Source: Flavobacteriales bacterium (GTDB lineage Bacteria > Bacteroidota > Bacteroidia > Flavobacteriales_D > Sanyastnellaceae). From it: DNA of 64,000 nt. Numbering within the stretch: the stretch's first letter is position 1; each line of letters begins with the position of its first letter. This document shows, piece after piece, positions 46,844 to 56,963 of this stretch. The stretch is from the NCBI GenBank assembly GCA_002862785.1, contig PKDZ01000040.1, positions 61,832-125,831 on the forward strand, read 5' to 3'. A model generated the notes under the pieces. The model was not told the DNA's origin. It did no database searches and worked only from the letters and a program-made list of their open reading frames with translations. A program made the translations under genes and the position numbers.

Positions 46844-47832
46844 GCCGCCCGCGGATCCATCCAGCGATAGGCGACATCGGTCAATGCATTGACGCAGACG
46901 AAAACGAAGCTCACCACGAGCACACCGCCCATCACGACCGGCAAGTCCTGCTGCTCGAGCGCATCGAACAGAAGAAAGCCCAGCCCCTTCCAGCCGAACA
47001 CGAATTCCACGAACACCGCACCCGCGAGCAGTTGGGCGAGCCACCCGCTGGCCGAGGTGAGCACCGGATTCATGGCGTTTCGCAGGACATGCAAACGCAA
47101 GACTTCCCCTTCGGTGGCGCCAAAAGCCCGGGCAGTCCGCACGTGTGGCGAAGCGAGGACTTCGTTGGCCGCACTTCTCGTCAATTGAGCGAGGACAGCC
47201 AAGGGCCGGATGCCCAGCGTCAAAGCCGGCAGGATCAAATGACGCCAACGGAGGACCTTTCTCCCCTCCTCGTCGAGGTCCCACAGGCTTCCCGTGAGGG
47301 GCAGTCCAGTCCAAGCGCCCCATTGAACGGAAAACAGATAGCCGACCAGCACCGCGGCGAAGAAACTCGGTGCCGACATGCCCAGTACGCTTCCCCCGAC
47401 CACCACGCGGTCAAACGTGCCCCCGGGATTGCGCGTGGCCAGTAGACCCATTGGAATGCCGATGGCCAAGGCAAAGGCGAGGGCCGTCAAGGCAAGAAGG
47501 ATGGTGCCCGGCAAGGCTTCTGCGATGAGGGCCATCACCGGTTCCTGTCGCACGAAGCTCTCGCCGAGAGAAGGCCACCGGAGACCCCAACCCTCCGCCG
47601 TCGGACCGAGGGGACTCAGGTCGCCCAAAGCGTTCAAGTAGCGTTCAGACCAAGGCCGATCCAAGCCGAAGCGGGCTCGCAAATCAGCGATGATCTCTTC
47701 GTCGGCCTGTTGTCCGGCGAGTTGTCGTGCCGGATCGGGAATCGCGGTGAACACCAGGAACACAAGGGTAAAGCTGCCCCAGAGGACCGCCAGGCCCCGC
47801 AGCCCTTTGCGCACCGTGTTCCCGCCCATCAT
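46834..47832 (-). CDS. ABC transporter permease, DppB/OppB type
   Basis: 'GLAVLWGSFTLVFLVFTAIPDPARQL', 'LPALTLGIRPLAVLAQLTRSAANEVLASPHVRTARAFGATEGEVLRLHVLRNAMNPVLT'. Confidence 0.93.
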   Translation of the reverse strand: MMGGNTVRKGLRGLAVLWGSFTLVFLVFTAIPDPARQLAGQQADEEIIADLRARFGLDRPWSERYLNALGDLSPLGPTAEGWGLRWPSLGESFVRQEPVMALIAEALPGTILLALTALAFALAIGIPMGLLATRNPGGTFDRVVVGGSVLGMSAPSFFAAVLVGYLFSVQWGAWTGLPLTGSLWDLDEEGRKVLRWRHLILPALTLGIRPLAVLAQLTRSAANEVLASPHVRTARAFGATEGEVLRLHVLRNAMNPVLTSASGWLAQLLAGAVFVEFVFGWKGLGFLLFDALEQQDLPVVMGGVLVVSFVFVCVNALTDVAYRWMDPRAAQA

Positions 47833-49211
47833 CAGCGTCCGCCCAACGCGTCGTCACAGTTGACGGGAATGTCCCGCCATGCCCACTTGTCGACCACGAT
47901 GCCATCCTTCAACAGGACAACACCTGGATTGCTCCGCACAATGATTTTCAGCTCGGTGGGATCCGTGGTGTAGAATGGATAGTCCGCGCCCTGCTCGGTC
48001 CGAAAGGCCTGCGCTTCTTCCGTCGTGGCCGGAGTGAGGGCCGCCACCCGCCAGCCTTTCGCCGCCGCAGCCGTGAACAGGGCATTGATTTCCGACTGGC
48101 CATGCGCTTCCGACGTGGCGAGGTCCTTGGATACGTGCCAGAGGGTGTAGCCTTCCGACAGCATGTCCGCCAGCCGGCTCTCGCTGTCGGCATCCGTCGC
48201 GTCCAGGTCAAAGATGAGGGGCTCGTATCCGTCGGAGACCTTCACCTCGATGGAATTGGCCCAGTCGGCCTCCGGGAATCGGGCTTTGAACGCCTCATCC
48301 TCCCACAGCTTTCCCGCCATGTAGCCGGATTGCATGATGACGGTGTCCGCTCCCGTTTCGGGGTGGAAGAACCGCACTTCCTTGTCGTAGACCGGTGGAT
48401 CCAAACCGAGTTCATCGGCCGACGCCATGTTCCGGTTCAGGTCCTCTCCCACCGCATAGGGTCGGTAATCCTTGACGGGCAGGTGCTGGAGCGTGTAGAC
48501 CTGGAAACCGAGGGCCACGACCAGCACACCGGCCGCCATGGCCCATTCCTTCTGTCCCCATACCCATCGGCGCCGCACGCCTTCCGCCGCGGCCAGCCCG
48601 AGGGCCAGGAACAGGGTCGGGAAGCCCCATTCCAGCATGACCTCTCCAAAAGCCCACGTAATCAGCAGGGCCGTGGCATACATCCACAGGGAGCGTTGGC
48701 GATCGTTGAGTGTGTATCCGCCGGTCCAAGCGCTCAGCAGGATGGGCAAGAGCAAAATCAGCAGGACCACATCCTTGAGGAAGCTTTCGTGCGGCGTGAG
48801 GGGAATGGCATTGCCGAAGCAGCCGCAACTGAGCACGCATTGGTTGGGAATCTCCACCTCGATGCCATTCTGGACAATGGTCTTGCTCCCGAACGGATCG
48901 CAGTGGTCCGTGTACCACGTGAGCCAAGTGAAGAACAGCATGAGCACCAAGGTCAAGGCGGTTGTCAGCCTGGGCAACGCTCCGACGAGCAGGGCCACAC
49001 CGAGCAGGACCTCTCCGATGGACGCCAGCATGCCCAACTCCAAGGCCCACGGTGTCCAAGCTTCGAGATTGAGGGCCCCGGGTTCGAAATACTCCTCCAG
49101 CTTGTACATGAAGCCGAGGGCATCGTTGATCTTGATCAGGCCGGAAACGACAAACAAGGCGCCGACCAGAACGCGGCAGACGTTGGCAACGGGAAGCAGA
49201 ATCTTGCGCAT
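47832..49211 (-). CDS. BT_3928/DoxX-like integral membrane protein with C-terminal soluble domain
   Basis: 'RVLVGALFVVSGLIKINDALGFMYKLEEYF', 'DHCDPFGSKTIVQNGIEVEIPNQCVLSCGCFGNAIPLTPHESFLKD'. Confidence 0.88.
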   Translation of the reverse strand: MRKILLPVANVCRVLVGALFVVSGLIKINDALGFMYKLEEYFEPGALNLEAWTPWALELGMLASIGEVLLGVALLVGALPRLTTALTLVLMLFFTWLTWYTDHCDPFGSKTIVQNGIEVEIPNQCVLSCGCFGNAIPLTPHESFLKDVVLLILLLPILLSAWTGGYTLNDRQRSLWMYATALLITWAFGEVMLEWGFPTLFLALGLAAAEGVRRRWVWGQKEWAMAAGVLVVALGFQVYTLQHLPVKDYRPYAVGEDLNRNMASADELGLDPPVYDKEVRFFHPETGADTVIMQSGYMAGKLWEDEAFKARFPEADWANSIEVKVSDGYEPLIFDLDATDADSESRLADMLSEGYTLWHVSKDLATSEAHGQSEINALFTAAAAKGWRVAALTPATTEEAQAFRTEQGADYPFYTTDPTELKIIVRSNPGVVLLKDGIVVDKWAWRDIPVNCDDALGGR

Positions 49212-49281
49212 GGTGGATGGTTCCGGAAAGTTCGCTCCGATTCCATCTGGTTCAGCGCCCCCTTAACGGGCGATTAACACG

Positions 49282-49854
49282 TCAGGCGGTGGATTGCGTT
49301 GAGGCGAGGTGGATGAGTGCAAACAGGGCGTAATTGGCCATGTCCATGTAGCCGGCATCTGCGCCCTCGCTCACCTTGGCTCCGCCGTCGAGGTCCTCGA
49401 GCTGCTTGATGCGCAGCAACTTCATGAGAATCAGGTCGGTCAGGCTCGAGACGCGCATGTCGCGCCAGGCCTCTCCATAGTCGTGGTTTTTCCGCATCAT
49501 GAGGGACCGCGTCCGCTCCACCATTCCCCGGAACAGGCGCTCGGCATCCGCGGGCTCGAGCTCCATCGGGGTGTCATCCGGCAACTCCATTTGCAGCAGG
49601 GCCATCATGCAATAGTTGACGATCCCCACGAATTCGGGCTGGATGCCCTCGTCCACCTTGCGTTCTCCTCCTTCCTGCAGGGTCCGGATGCGCTGGGCCT
49701 TGATGAAGATCTGATCCGTCAGGGAACTGGGGCGCAGGATGCGCCACGCCGTCCCGTAGTCGTGCATCTTGTCGAGGAACAGGCCGGTGCACACCGCGAC
49801 CTGGGCATCGTATTGCTCCAAGGTCAAGGCGGGAATGCCGGTTGCGTCCATGTC
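49282..49854 (-). CDS. DUF1599 domain protein (internal duplication)
   Basis: 'FLDKMHDYGTAWRILRPSSLTDQIFIKAQRIRTLQ' and 'LMMRKNHDYGEAWRDMRVSSLTDLILMKLLRIKQLED'. Confidence 0.9.
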   Translation of the reverse strand, partial: DMDATGIPALTLEQYDAQVAVCTGLFLDKMHDYGTAWRILRPSSLTDQIFIKAQRIRTLQEGGERKVDEGIQPEFVGIVNYCMMALLQMELPDDTPMELEPADAERLFRGMVERTRSLMMRKNHDYGEAWRDMRVSSLTDLILMKLLRIKQLEDLDGGAKVSEGADAGYMDMANYALFALIHLASTQSTA

Positions 49855-49997
49855 GTGGGTTCCCTCTCCGCTCATGGTCTGCAAGGTCCACTTCAGAGCC
49901 CGGGAAATGAAATGCCGTCCCCACCATCCACCCCGTCTTTTCCCACAAGTTGATGGTCTTCTTCTACTGCCCTTCCGGTTGCACCTTTGCCAGCGTC

Positions 49998-50849
49998 ATG
50001 GCCGACCCCTTTTCCCTCCGGGAACACCTCCACTCGACTGATGTCCCGCGGATCATGGGCATCCTCAACGCCACGCCGGATTCATTCCATGCCGGCAGTC
50101 GAGTGAGCGGGACCTCGGCGGCAGAACAGGCCCAGCGGATGGTGTCTGACGGGGCCTCCCTCCTCGATCTCGGCGGCCAGAGCAGCCGACCCGGAGCCGA
50201 GCGCATCGGCCCGGATGCCGAATGGGCGCGGGTTCAGCCTGCCCTCGAGTCCATCCGCGAGGTGCTCCCCGACGTGCCCATCAGTGTGGACACCTTTCAC
50301 GCCGAGGTGGCTCGCCGGGCACTGGATGCCGGAGCCGACATGGTCAATGACATCTCGGCGGGTGCATTGGATCCCGACCTGCCTCTGCTCGTCGCGGAAA
50401 GACAGGTCCCCTATGCCATCATGCACATGCAGGGCACGCCGGCAACCATGCAGGACCGTCCGCGGTATGACGATGTCATCCAAGACGTCCTGTCTCATCT
50501 CACAGAGCGCAGAGACCGCTTTCGTGAGATGGGCATCCATCAGCTGATGGTGGATCCCGGCTTCGGTTTTGGCAAGCGAATCGAGCACAATTACCGCCTG
50601 CTCGCCCATCTGCCTGACCTGCTCACCCTCGGCTGTCCATTGCTGATCGGAGTGAGCCGCAAATCCATGATCCACAAGGTGTTGGGCTGTACGGTTGGCG
50701 AAGCACTCAACGGCACCACCGCCCTCCATGCCTGGGCCCTCGACCGCGGTGCCCACTGGCTCCGGGTGCACGATGTCGCCCCGGCCATGGAATGCATCCG
50801 GCTTCACCAATACCTTCGGGACGCCGCTTCGGCACGCGACGATGATTGA
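49998..50849 (+). CDS. folP: Dihydropteroate synthase
   Basis: 'IMGILNATPDSFHAGSR', 'LLDLGGQSSRPGAERI', 'ISVDTFHAEVARRALDAGADMVNDISAG', 'MVDPGFGFGKRIEHNYRLLAHL'. Confidence 0.96.
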   Translation: MADPFSLREHLHSTDVPRIMGILNATPDSFHAGSRVSGTSAAEQAQRMVSDGASLLDLGGQSSRPGAERIGPDAEWARVQPALESIREVLPDVPISVDTFHAEVARRALDAGADMVNDISAGALDPDLPLLVAERQVPYAIMHMQGTPATMQDRPRYDDVIQDVLSHLTERRDRFREMGIHQLMVDPGFGFGKRIEHNYRLLAHLPDLLTLGCPLLIGVSRKSMIHKVLGCTVGEALNGTTALHAWALDRGAHWLRVHDVAPAMECIRLHQYLRDAASARDDD

Positions 50850-51651
50850 ACAACCCGCCCTTCAACTCGGCCTCTGGCAGGTCCTGGACATCGTTGCGGT
50901 GGCCCTCATTCTCTATCAGCTCTATCGGCTGACGCGCGGCACGGCGGCGATCCGAATCTTCCTCGGCATCCTCGCCATTTATCTGGTCTACCAGATTGTG
51001 GATGCCCTCCAGATGCGGATGCTGGCGGAGATTCTGGGCCAGTTCATCGGTGTCGGGGTCATCGCCCTGCTCATCGTGTTCCAGCAGGAATTGCGGCAGT
51101 TTCTGCTCCTCATCGGCAATCGGCAGTTCGTCCGCTCGGCCCCGCCGTGGCTGCAAAAGTGGTTTGGCCGGAACGGCGACGGTCGCGGCATGGCCTCGCA
51201 ATGGACCGAATTGAGGTTGGGACTCGAGGAGTGCCGGCGCAGGCGGCTCGGCGCTTTGGTCGTCATCCCGCGGGAGGCAGACCCCGGTCCTGTGGCCACC
51301 GGGTGGGTGCCCATCGACGCCCAGATCTCAGCGGGCCTGATCGTGTCCCTGTTTGAAAAAGCCAGCCCTCTTCACGACGGGGCCGCGTGCATCGACCGCC
51401 TCCGGGTCCGTTGGGCGGCCGGCATCCTGCCCGTCTCAGGACGGATGGACCTGCCTGCGCAATGCGGCACCCGCCACCGCGCAGCCGTCGGCATTTCCGA
51501 GCAGACCGACGCCCTCGTCCTCGTGGTCAGCGAAGAGACGGGAGCCCTGTCCATCGCAGAAGAAGGACGGCTGCAGCTCGGTGTGCGGTTCGAGATGTTG
51601 GAAAGCCGGCTTGACGCCGCCTTCTCATCCGGCGACTCCACTCAGAACTGA
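50842..51651 (+). CDS. cdaA: Diadenylate cyclase, CdaA type
   Basis: Membrane N-term; 'IFLGILAIYLVYQIVDALQMRMLAEILGQFIGVGVIALLIVFQQELRQFL'; DisA-N motifs 'SPLHDGAACI' and 'GTRHRAAVGISEQTDALVLVVSEETG'. Confidence 0.95.
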   Translation: MIEQPALQLGLWQVLDIVAVALILYQLYRLTRGTAAIRIFLGILAIYLVYQIVDALQMRMLAEILGQFIGVGVIALLIVFQQELRQFLLLIGNRQFVRSAPPWLQKWFGRNGDGRGMASQWTELRLGLEECRRRRLGALVVIPREADPGPVATGWVPIDAQISAGLIVSLFEKASPLHDGAACIDRLRVRWAAGILPVSGRMDLPAQCGTRHRAAVGISEQTDALVLVVSEETGALSIAEEGRLQLGVRFEMLESRLDAAFSSGDSTQN

Positions 51652-51660
51652 GAGGCGCAA

Positions 51661-53088
51661 TCAGCGGACGAGGAAGGCCTCGGAGGCTCCCCAATCCGTC
51701 TTCAGCACGTACGTGCCCGCAGGCCACCCCTCAGTCCTGAAGGTCGACCACCCGTGGGCCTGAAGGGGCCAATCGGCCTGATGGCACCCCATCACATCGT
51801 ACACTTTGCCCATTCCCGACCGAGTGGATTGGAGGCGGACCTTCCCTTCCTGCGGATGCAGGACCACCTCGGGCTCCACGACCGTGGGCTCCGCAACCGC
51901 GTCCACCAGTCCCGAGGGGCGGACCATGAAGAAGTGGCTCTGGGTGCTGATCGCAATGTTGCCACTCTCGAAGTAGGGATAGACGCTCCACGCACCCCCG
52001 CCGGTTCCGACCTGGTCGCTGAAGGGATTGGTGTCGAAGAAGGCCGTCATCTCCAGTGTGGCCGTGGCGGGGTCTACGATGTCCAGCACCTGAATGCCGG
52101 CGAAGTAGTTGGCCGCGTACACCTTGCCCTCATGGTTGTAGAGATTGTGGTCGGTCACCGGGAGCGCCCCCTCGTGGTATCCCACGACGATGGGGCTGTC
52201 CAGGTCCTGCACATCCACCACCCAGGTCCGGGTCAACGGAGCCACGCCGGTCGACTCGTCAATCTCGTCGTTCATGAAGAGGAACCGATGGTCCTCGGAC
52301 AACCAACCCTGATGGGTGTAGACCCACGCCGAATCTGAGACGTTGGCCACGGTGAAGCAGTCCGTCTTGTCCTCCACGTCCACAATGCGAACGCCAGCAT
52401 ATCCACACAGGGCGAAGACCATTTCCCGGCCTACGTAGTCCTCATCGGGCCCGGCATAGACCACGGCCTGCGCATCATGGACATAGAGGGCCTCCCACGA
52501 ACCGGCCAAGGTGGGATTCGACGGATTGCTGACATCCACGATGTGCAGGCCTCCGGAAAAGGTGTCCGTCCCCACGCCATACACGTAGCCGGTCTCGGGG
52601 TTGGCCACCACATTGTGGGCCCGGCCGAAACCGGTGTAGTGGGCAAACATGAGGGGCGCTGTCATCGGCTCCGCATCCGGGATGCCGGACAGGTCAATCA
52701 CTTGCATTCCATGCTCCTGGGCCTCACTCACGATGTAGGCCACGTCGCCGATGACCTTGATGTCACGCCACAAACTGGGAATGGAGGCTGTCGGGACGTC
52801 GGCGAGCATCACGGGATTCACCGGATCGGTGACCTCGATGATGGACGTGCCGTCACTTCTTCCGTACAGGACGAACTCCCGGCCTTCATGGGTCCACCCC
52901 CAGCAGTCGTTTCCATTGCCGGGCGGCACACCTCCCAGCTCTTCGAAACTCCGGACGCACATCAGGTCGAGCCCTTCGCAGGGGTACTGCCCAGCCACAC
53001 CATCCTCACAAGGGGTTTGGGCCCAGGCTGCCCCAGACGCTCCAAGTGCAATGATCAGGAGGGCTTGGGAGAGAAGACGAAACCACAT
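51661..53088 (-). CDS. Choice-of-anchor B-type LVIVD-repeat secreted protein with T9SS-like tail
   Basis: 'CWGWTHEGREFVLYGRSDGTSIIEVTDPVNPVMLADVPTA', 'VDVSNPSNPTLAGSWE'. Confidence 0.85.
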   Translation of the reverse strand: MWFRLLSQALLIIALGASGAAWAQTPCEDGVAGQYPCEGLDLMCVRSFEELGGVPPGNGNDCWGWTHEGREFVLYGRSDGTSIIEVTDPVNPVMLADVPTASIPSLWRDIKVIGDVAYIVSEAQEHGMQVIDLSGIPDAEPMTAPLMFAHYTGFGRAHNVVANPETGYVYGVGTDTFSGGLHIVDVSNPSNPTLAGSWEALYVHDAQAVVYAGPDEDYVGREMVFALCGYAGVRIVDVEDKTDCFTVANVSDSAWVYTHQGWLSEDHRFLFMNDEIDESTGVAPLTRTWVVDVQDLDSPIVVGYHEGALPVTDHNLYNHEGKVYAANYFAGIQVLDIVDPATATLEMTAFFDTNPFSDQVGTGGGAWSVYPYFESGNIAISTQSHFFMVRPSGLVDAVAEPTVVEPEVVLHPQEGKVRLQSTRSGMGKVYDVMGCHQADWPLQAHGWSTFRTEGWPAGTYVLKTDWGASEAFLVR

Positions 53089-53092
53089 GCCC

Positions 53093-53350
53093 TCACCAGT
53101 CGGCAGCACGGCGTTCAAACGTGGCGAGAGGCAGATATTCATTGTGCTCAATGTCGTGTAGGGTATGACGCAGCCGCTCGAGGAAGCGTTGCTTCAAAAC
53201 CGGGGTGCCCGATGGGCGATACCCAATGACCAATTGGCGCGCTCTCGCGGACTCCTTGACGGCTTGGACAGCCGATTCAAGGGCCTCCAGGTCGGCCTCA
53301 TTGTCCACCTGAAGGATGGACCTGACCAACTCCAGTTTCCGGCTTTCCAT
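53093..53350 (-). CDS. Small hypothetical protein, antitoxin-like in composition
   Basis: MESRKLELVRSILQVDNEADLEALESAVQAVKESARARQLVIGYRPSGTPVLKQRFLERLRHTLHDIEHNEYLPLATFERRAADW. Confidence 0.55.
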   Translation of the reverse strand: MESRKLELVRSILQVDNEADLEALESAVQAVKESARARQLVIGYRPSGTPVLKQRFLERLRHTLHDIEHNEYLPLATFERRAADW

Positions 53351-53368
53351 GTTGTGATGCAGGACCGC

Positions 53369-55468
53369 TCAGTTGACCCGAGGAAGGTGACCGTAGGCGG
53401 CACCATAGCCGAGCATCTGTTCAGTGAAATCCGCCGGGTAGGACAGTTCCACATTGACCAGGGCGCCGGACTCGTCCAGCGTTGGCATGAGCTCGGGGTT
53501 GATGAACCCGCCGTATGGCGCGATGCCCAGGGCTTCGGCGCGATCCAGGACTTGCTGATGGACGACCGGGTCGACCTTGACGCCATAGCCTTCGACGAGG
53601 GCCTTGGCCGCCTCGTAGTCGCCCTGGGACTTGATGCGCTGGACCTCCCGCAGCAGCTCACCGCACAACTCCCGCACACGGTCATAGTCCACGATGTTGT
53701 AGTACGTCTTTCCTTCCTTGTTGATTTCGCGGATGCTGTTGTCCGCTGCGGCCCGTTCCACCACCCAGTGGCTCACCCACGCACGGTTGCGCATGTGGGC
53801 CTCCTCGATGTCGTCTCCCACGGCAAGGCGGCGGAGCTGCATCAGCATGCCGTTCCGGATGTAACTGTCGTATTCGCAACGCCCAGTTTCCAGGTTCTTG
53901 ACCAGGCCGAGCTCGATGAGCTTCTCGTCGAGCATGAAGTACAGCGCGACGAGGTCGGCCCGCCCCTCCTCGAGGGTGCTGGCGTACTCCTTGATGGTGC
54001 TGGCGGGCTCAGCCACCCCAGGCTCCAGCTGGCCGCTGGCGTGTCCGATGACCTCATGGAACGCCGTGTGGATCTTTCCGGCGAGGGTCCCATGGGACTT
54101 GGCGCGGCGCTTCTCCACCTCATCGAAGGCAAACTCATCGGTGAGGCCACCGCCGCCGGCATTGTCATAGGCGTCGATGATGTTGCCGAGGCTCACGCTC
54201 TTGGATCCGTGCAGGGTGCGAATCCAGTTGGCGTTGGGTAAGTTGACGCCAATGGGCGTGCTCGGTGAGGCGTCACCAGCTTCTCCCACCACGTTCACCA
54301 CGTTGTAGGTGATGCCCACGACCTCCTTCTTCTTGTGCTCGTCCATGAACGGCATGTGGTCCTCAAACCATTGGGCGTTGTCCATCATGACGGCCATGCG
54401 CTCGGACGCTTCGAAGTCCTTGATTTGGACAATGGTCTCGTAGCTCCCCGTGTACCCCAGCGGGTCGTTGTAGACCTCCACGAAGCCGTTGATGTAGTCG
54501 ATGTCGCCTTCGGTGTCCTTGACCCAATTGATGTTGTAGAGGCTCCACTTCTCGAGGTCGCCCGTGCGGTAATAATCGACCAGGTGTCGAAGGGCTGCGG
54601 CCTGCTTGTCGTTCTCAGCGTATTGCTGGGCCTGTTCGAGCCAATAGCACACCTGCTCGAGGGCGGGGCCATACAGTCCGCCCACCTTGTAAGTCTCTTC
54701 GACGACGTTGCCGTCGGCATCTTTTACCAAGCGGCTGTTGAGCCCCTTCTCCACGGGCTTGTTGCGGTCGAGCTCATACGCATCGAAATAGGCCTGCGCC
54801 TCAGCCGTGGTCATGTTCGGCCCATAGAAGTTCACTGCGCTCGCCTCAACCAGTCCCTTCTCGGCGTCGAGCTCCACCTTTTTGGCTTCGCGGGTGGGGT
54901 CGTAGAGGGCGTCAAGGGCCTCGACCAGATCCGCCTCCAGGGCCACACCGCTCTCGGTCACGACATGCTCGAAATAAGCCCGCCCGCATTCCGGCGTAAT
55001 CTTGGCGTTGGAGTAATGGTGGTGGATGCCATTCGAGAACCACACCCGCTTGGCGAAGGTGTGGAACCGCTGCCACCCCGTGGTGCTGCGGTCCCCGGAG
55101 AAGTTGCGGTGGGCCTCATCAATCATGTGACGCACACGGAGGTTGTATCGGTTGTTCTGGTCGTACATCATGTCCCGTCCGCTGAGTCCCGCCTGCGTTA
55201 GGCAGTAAGCCAGCTTGCGCTGGTCTTGACTCAATTGGTTCCACCCAGGAACCTGATACCGGATCATCTTGAGATCGGCGAACTGCTCGGTCTTCCAGAC
55301 AAAACCATTGGCGTCCGCTTCCCCGGCTGTGGATTCGATGGCCTCCGCTGGTTGTCCATCCTCCCCGAGGTCCGGGCCGGTGGCGCACCCTGCGGCCAGG
55401 GTGATCAGAATGAAAAATGGGAGGACGCGGGCAAAAAAGGCACCTGCCATGTGGGAATTGTTGTGCAT
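53369..55468 (-). CDS. Dipeptidyl-peptidase III-like peptidase, M49 family lipoprotein
   Basis: Lipobox 'LITLAAGCATG'; HExxGH 'FHEVIGHASGQ', 'EEGRADLVALYFM'. Confidence 0.93.
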   Translation of the reverse strand: MHNNSHMAGAFFARVLPFFILITLAAGCATGPDLGEDGQPAEAIESTAGEADANGFVWKTEQFADLKMIRYQVPGWNQLSQDQRKLAYCLTQAGLSGRDMMYDQNNRYNLRVRHMIDEAHRNFSGDRSTTGWQRFHTFAKRVWFSNGIHHHYSNAKITPECGRAYFEHVVTESGVALEADLVEALDALYDPTREAKKVELDAEKGLVEASAVNFYGPNMTTAEAQAYFDAYELDRNKPVEKGLNSRLVKDADGNVVEETYKVGGLYGPALEQVCYWLEQAQQYAENDKQAAALRHLVDYYRTGDLEKWSLYNINWVKDTEGDIDYINGFVEVYNDPLGYTGSYETIVQIKDFEASERMAVMMDNAQWFEDHMPFMDEHKKKEVVGITYNVVNVVGEAGDASPSTPIGVNLPNANWIRTLHGSKSVSLGNIIDAYDNAGGGGLTDEFAFDEVEKRRAKSHGTLAGKIHTAFHEVIGHASGQLEPGVAEPASTIKEYASTLEEGRADLVALYFMLDEKLIELGLVKNLETGRCEYDSYIRNGMLMQLRRLAVGDDIEEAHMRNRAWVSHWVVERAAADNSIREINKEGKTYYNIVDYDRVRELCGELLREVQRIKSQGDYEAAKALVEGYGVKVDPVVHQQVLDRAEALGIAPYGGFINPELMPTLDESGALVNVELSYPADFTEQMLGYGAAYGHLPRVN

Positions 55469-55546
55469 CAGTCGGCGATTCGAGGCCGAAAAATAGACAA
55501 TCTTGCACCTCCCCTGTCCGTTGAGACGGTCCAAGACGACGCTTCC

Positions 55547-56950
55547 GTGAAACGCACCACGCGCCTGCTGCTCCGGTCCTTCATCGGACCCTTCATGATC
55601 ACGTTCCTGGTCGCGTTGTTCTTTCTCGACATGCAGTTCCTCTGGGTCTATGCCGACGAGATGATTGGCAAAGGCCTGAGCGTTTTCGTTGTCCTCGAGC
55701 TGCTCTTGTATGCTTCCGCCCGGCTCGTCAACCTCGCGCTCCCACTCGCCATTCTCATGAGCAGCATCATGACGTTGGGGAGCCTGGCCGAACACGAGGA
55801 ACTGACCGCCCTGAAATCATCGGGCATGCGCCTCGGCCGCATCCTTCGGCCGCTGCTGGTGACGATGGTGCTCGTGGCGGGCGGGGCCCTGCTCTTCGCC
55901 AACTACGCCTGGCCGGTGGCCAACCTCAAATTCAGGACCCTCCTATACAGCGTGACGCGCAAGAAGCCGACGCTGAATCTCGAGGATGGGGTGTTCTACA
56001 ACGGCATCGAGGGCCATGCCATTCGCGCAGCCAAGGTGGACAAGGAAACCGGCAGGCTGGAAGACATCCTCATCCACCAGCATGGCGGCGGGCGGGATGG
56101 GGCCGGGCTCGTGATTCGTGCCACCGAGGGCACGATGAAGACCTCTCGGACTGGGCGCTTCTTGCACTTCGACCTTCGAGATGGCACAAGCCATGAGGAG
56201 CGACTGGAACCTGGCGTGCGCCAACGCGAGCGCATCTATCCTCACATGATCACCGCATTCGATCGGCAACAGATGCGCATCGACTTGAGCAGCCTGGATT
56301 TCGCCAAAGCCGACGAGGCCCTGTTCAAGCGTGCCTATGAAATGATGAGCTTGGGCCAGCTGTCCTTGGCCATCGACTCCATCGAGGGGCAGCGCCGCCA
56401 CGCAGCCGATGCAATGCGGGACTTCGGACAGCGCAACCTAAACCGGAGAACGCTGGATGCGTCGGCCGTGCTTCCCGCCGACACCGGGGCCGTGCACCGC
56501 GACTGGCTCGCCCGCCTGGGTCCTTCCGCAGAACGCCGCGTATTCGATGCCGCCAAGGACATGGTCCGGAACACCACCCAGACGGCGCGGAATCAGATTG
56601 ATGAGCGCAACGCCAAGCGAACGCTCGCCGACCGTCATGCCATTGAATGGCACCGCAAACTGTTCCTCGCCTTCGCCTGCATCCTGCTCTTCCTCATTGG
56701 CGCCCCGCTCGGCGCCATCATCCGAAAAGGAGGACTCGGACTGCCCACCGTGTTGGCCATCCTGCTCTTTGTGGTGTACTACGTCGTGACCATCATGGGC
56801 GAACGCATGGTCCGCAGCGGGGCCCTCTCTCCTGCGCTCGGCATGTGGCTCGGCACTCTCCTCATGGTCCCCGCCGCCCTGTTCCTCAATTGGCGGGCCG
56901 CGAGAGAGAGCACCTGGTCCCCGTTTTCCCGCCTCCGGGCCAGCCGGTAA
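55547..56950 (+). CDS. LptF/LptG-family permease (GTG start)
   Basis: 'RSFIGPFMITFLVALFFLDMQFLWVYADEMIGKGLS', 'AEHEELTALKSSGMRLGRILRPL', C-terminal 'FLIGAPLGAIIRKGGLGLPTVLAILLFVVYYV'. Confidence 0.92.
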   Translation: MKRTTRLLLRSFIGPFMITFLVALFFLDMQFLWVYADEMIGKGLSVFVVLELLLYASARLVNLALPLAILMSSIMTLGSLAEHEELTALKSSGMRLGRILRPLLVTMVLVAGGALLFANYAWPVANLKFRTLLYSVTRKKPTLNLEDGVFYNGIEGHAIRAAKVDKETGRLEDILIHQHGGGRDGAGLVIRATEGTMKTSRTGRFLHFDLRDGTSHEERLEPGVRQRERIYPHMITAFDRQQMRIDLSSLDFAKADEALFKRAYEMMSLGQLSLAIDSIEGQRRHAADAMRDFGQRNLNRRTLDASAVLPADTGAVHRDWLARLGPSAERRVFDAAKDMVRNTTQTARNQIDERNAKRTLADRHAIEWHRKLFLAFACILLFLIGAPLGAIIRKGGLGLPTVLAILLFVVYYVVTIMGERMVRSGALSPALGMWLGTLLMVPAALFLNWRAARESTWSPFSRLRASR

Positions 56951-56963
56951 CTTGACGGACCGA

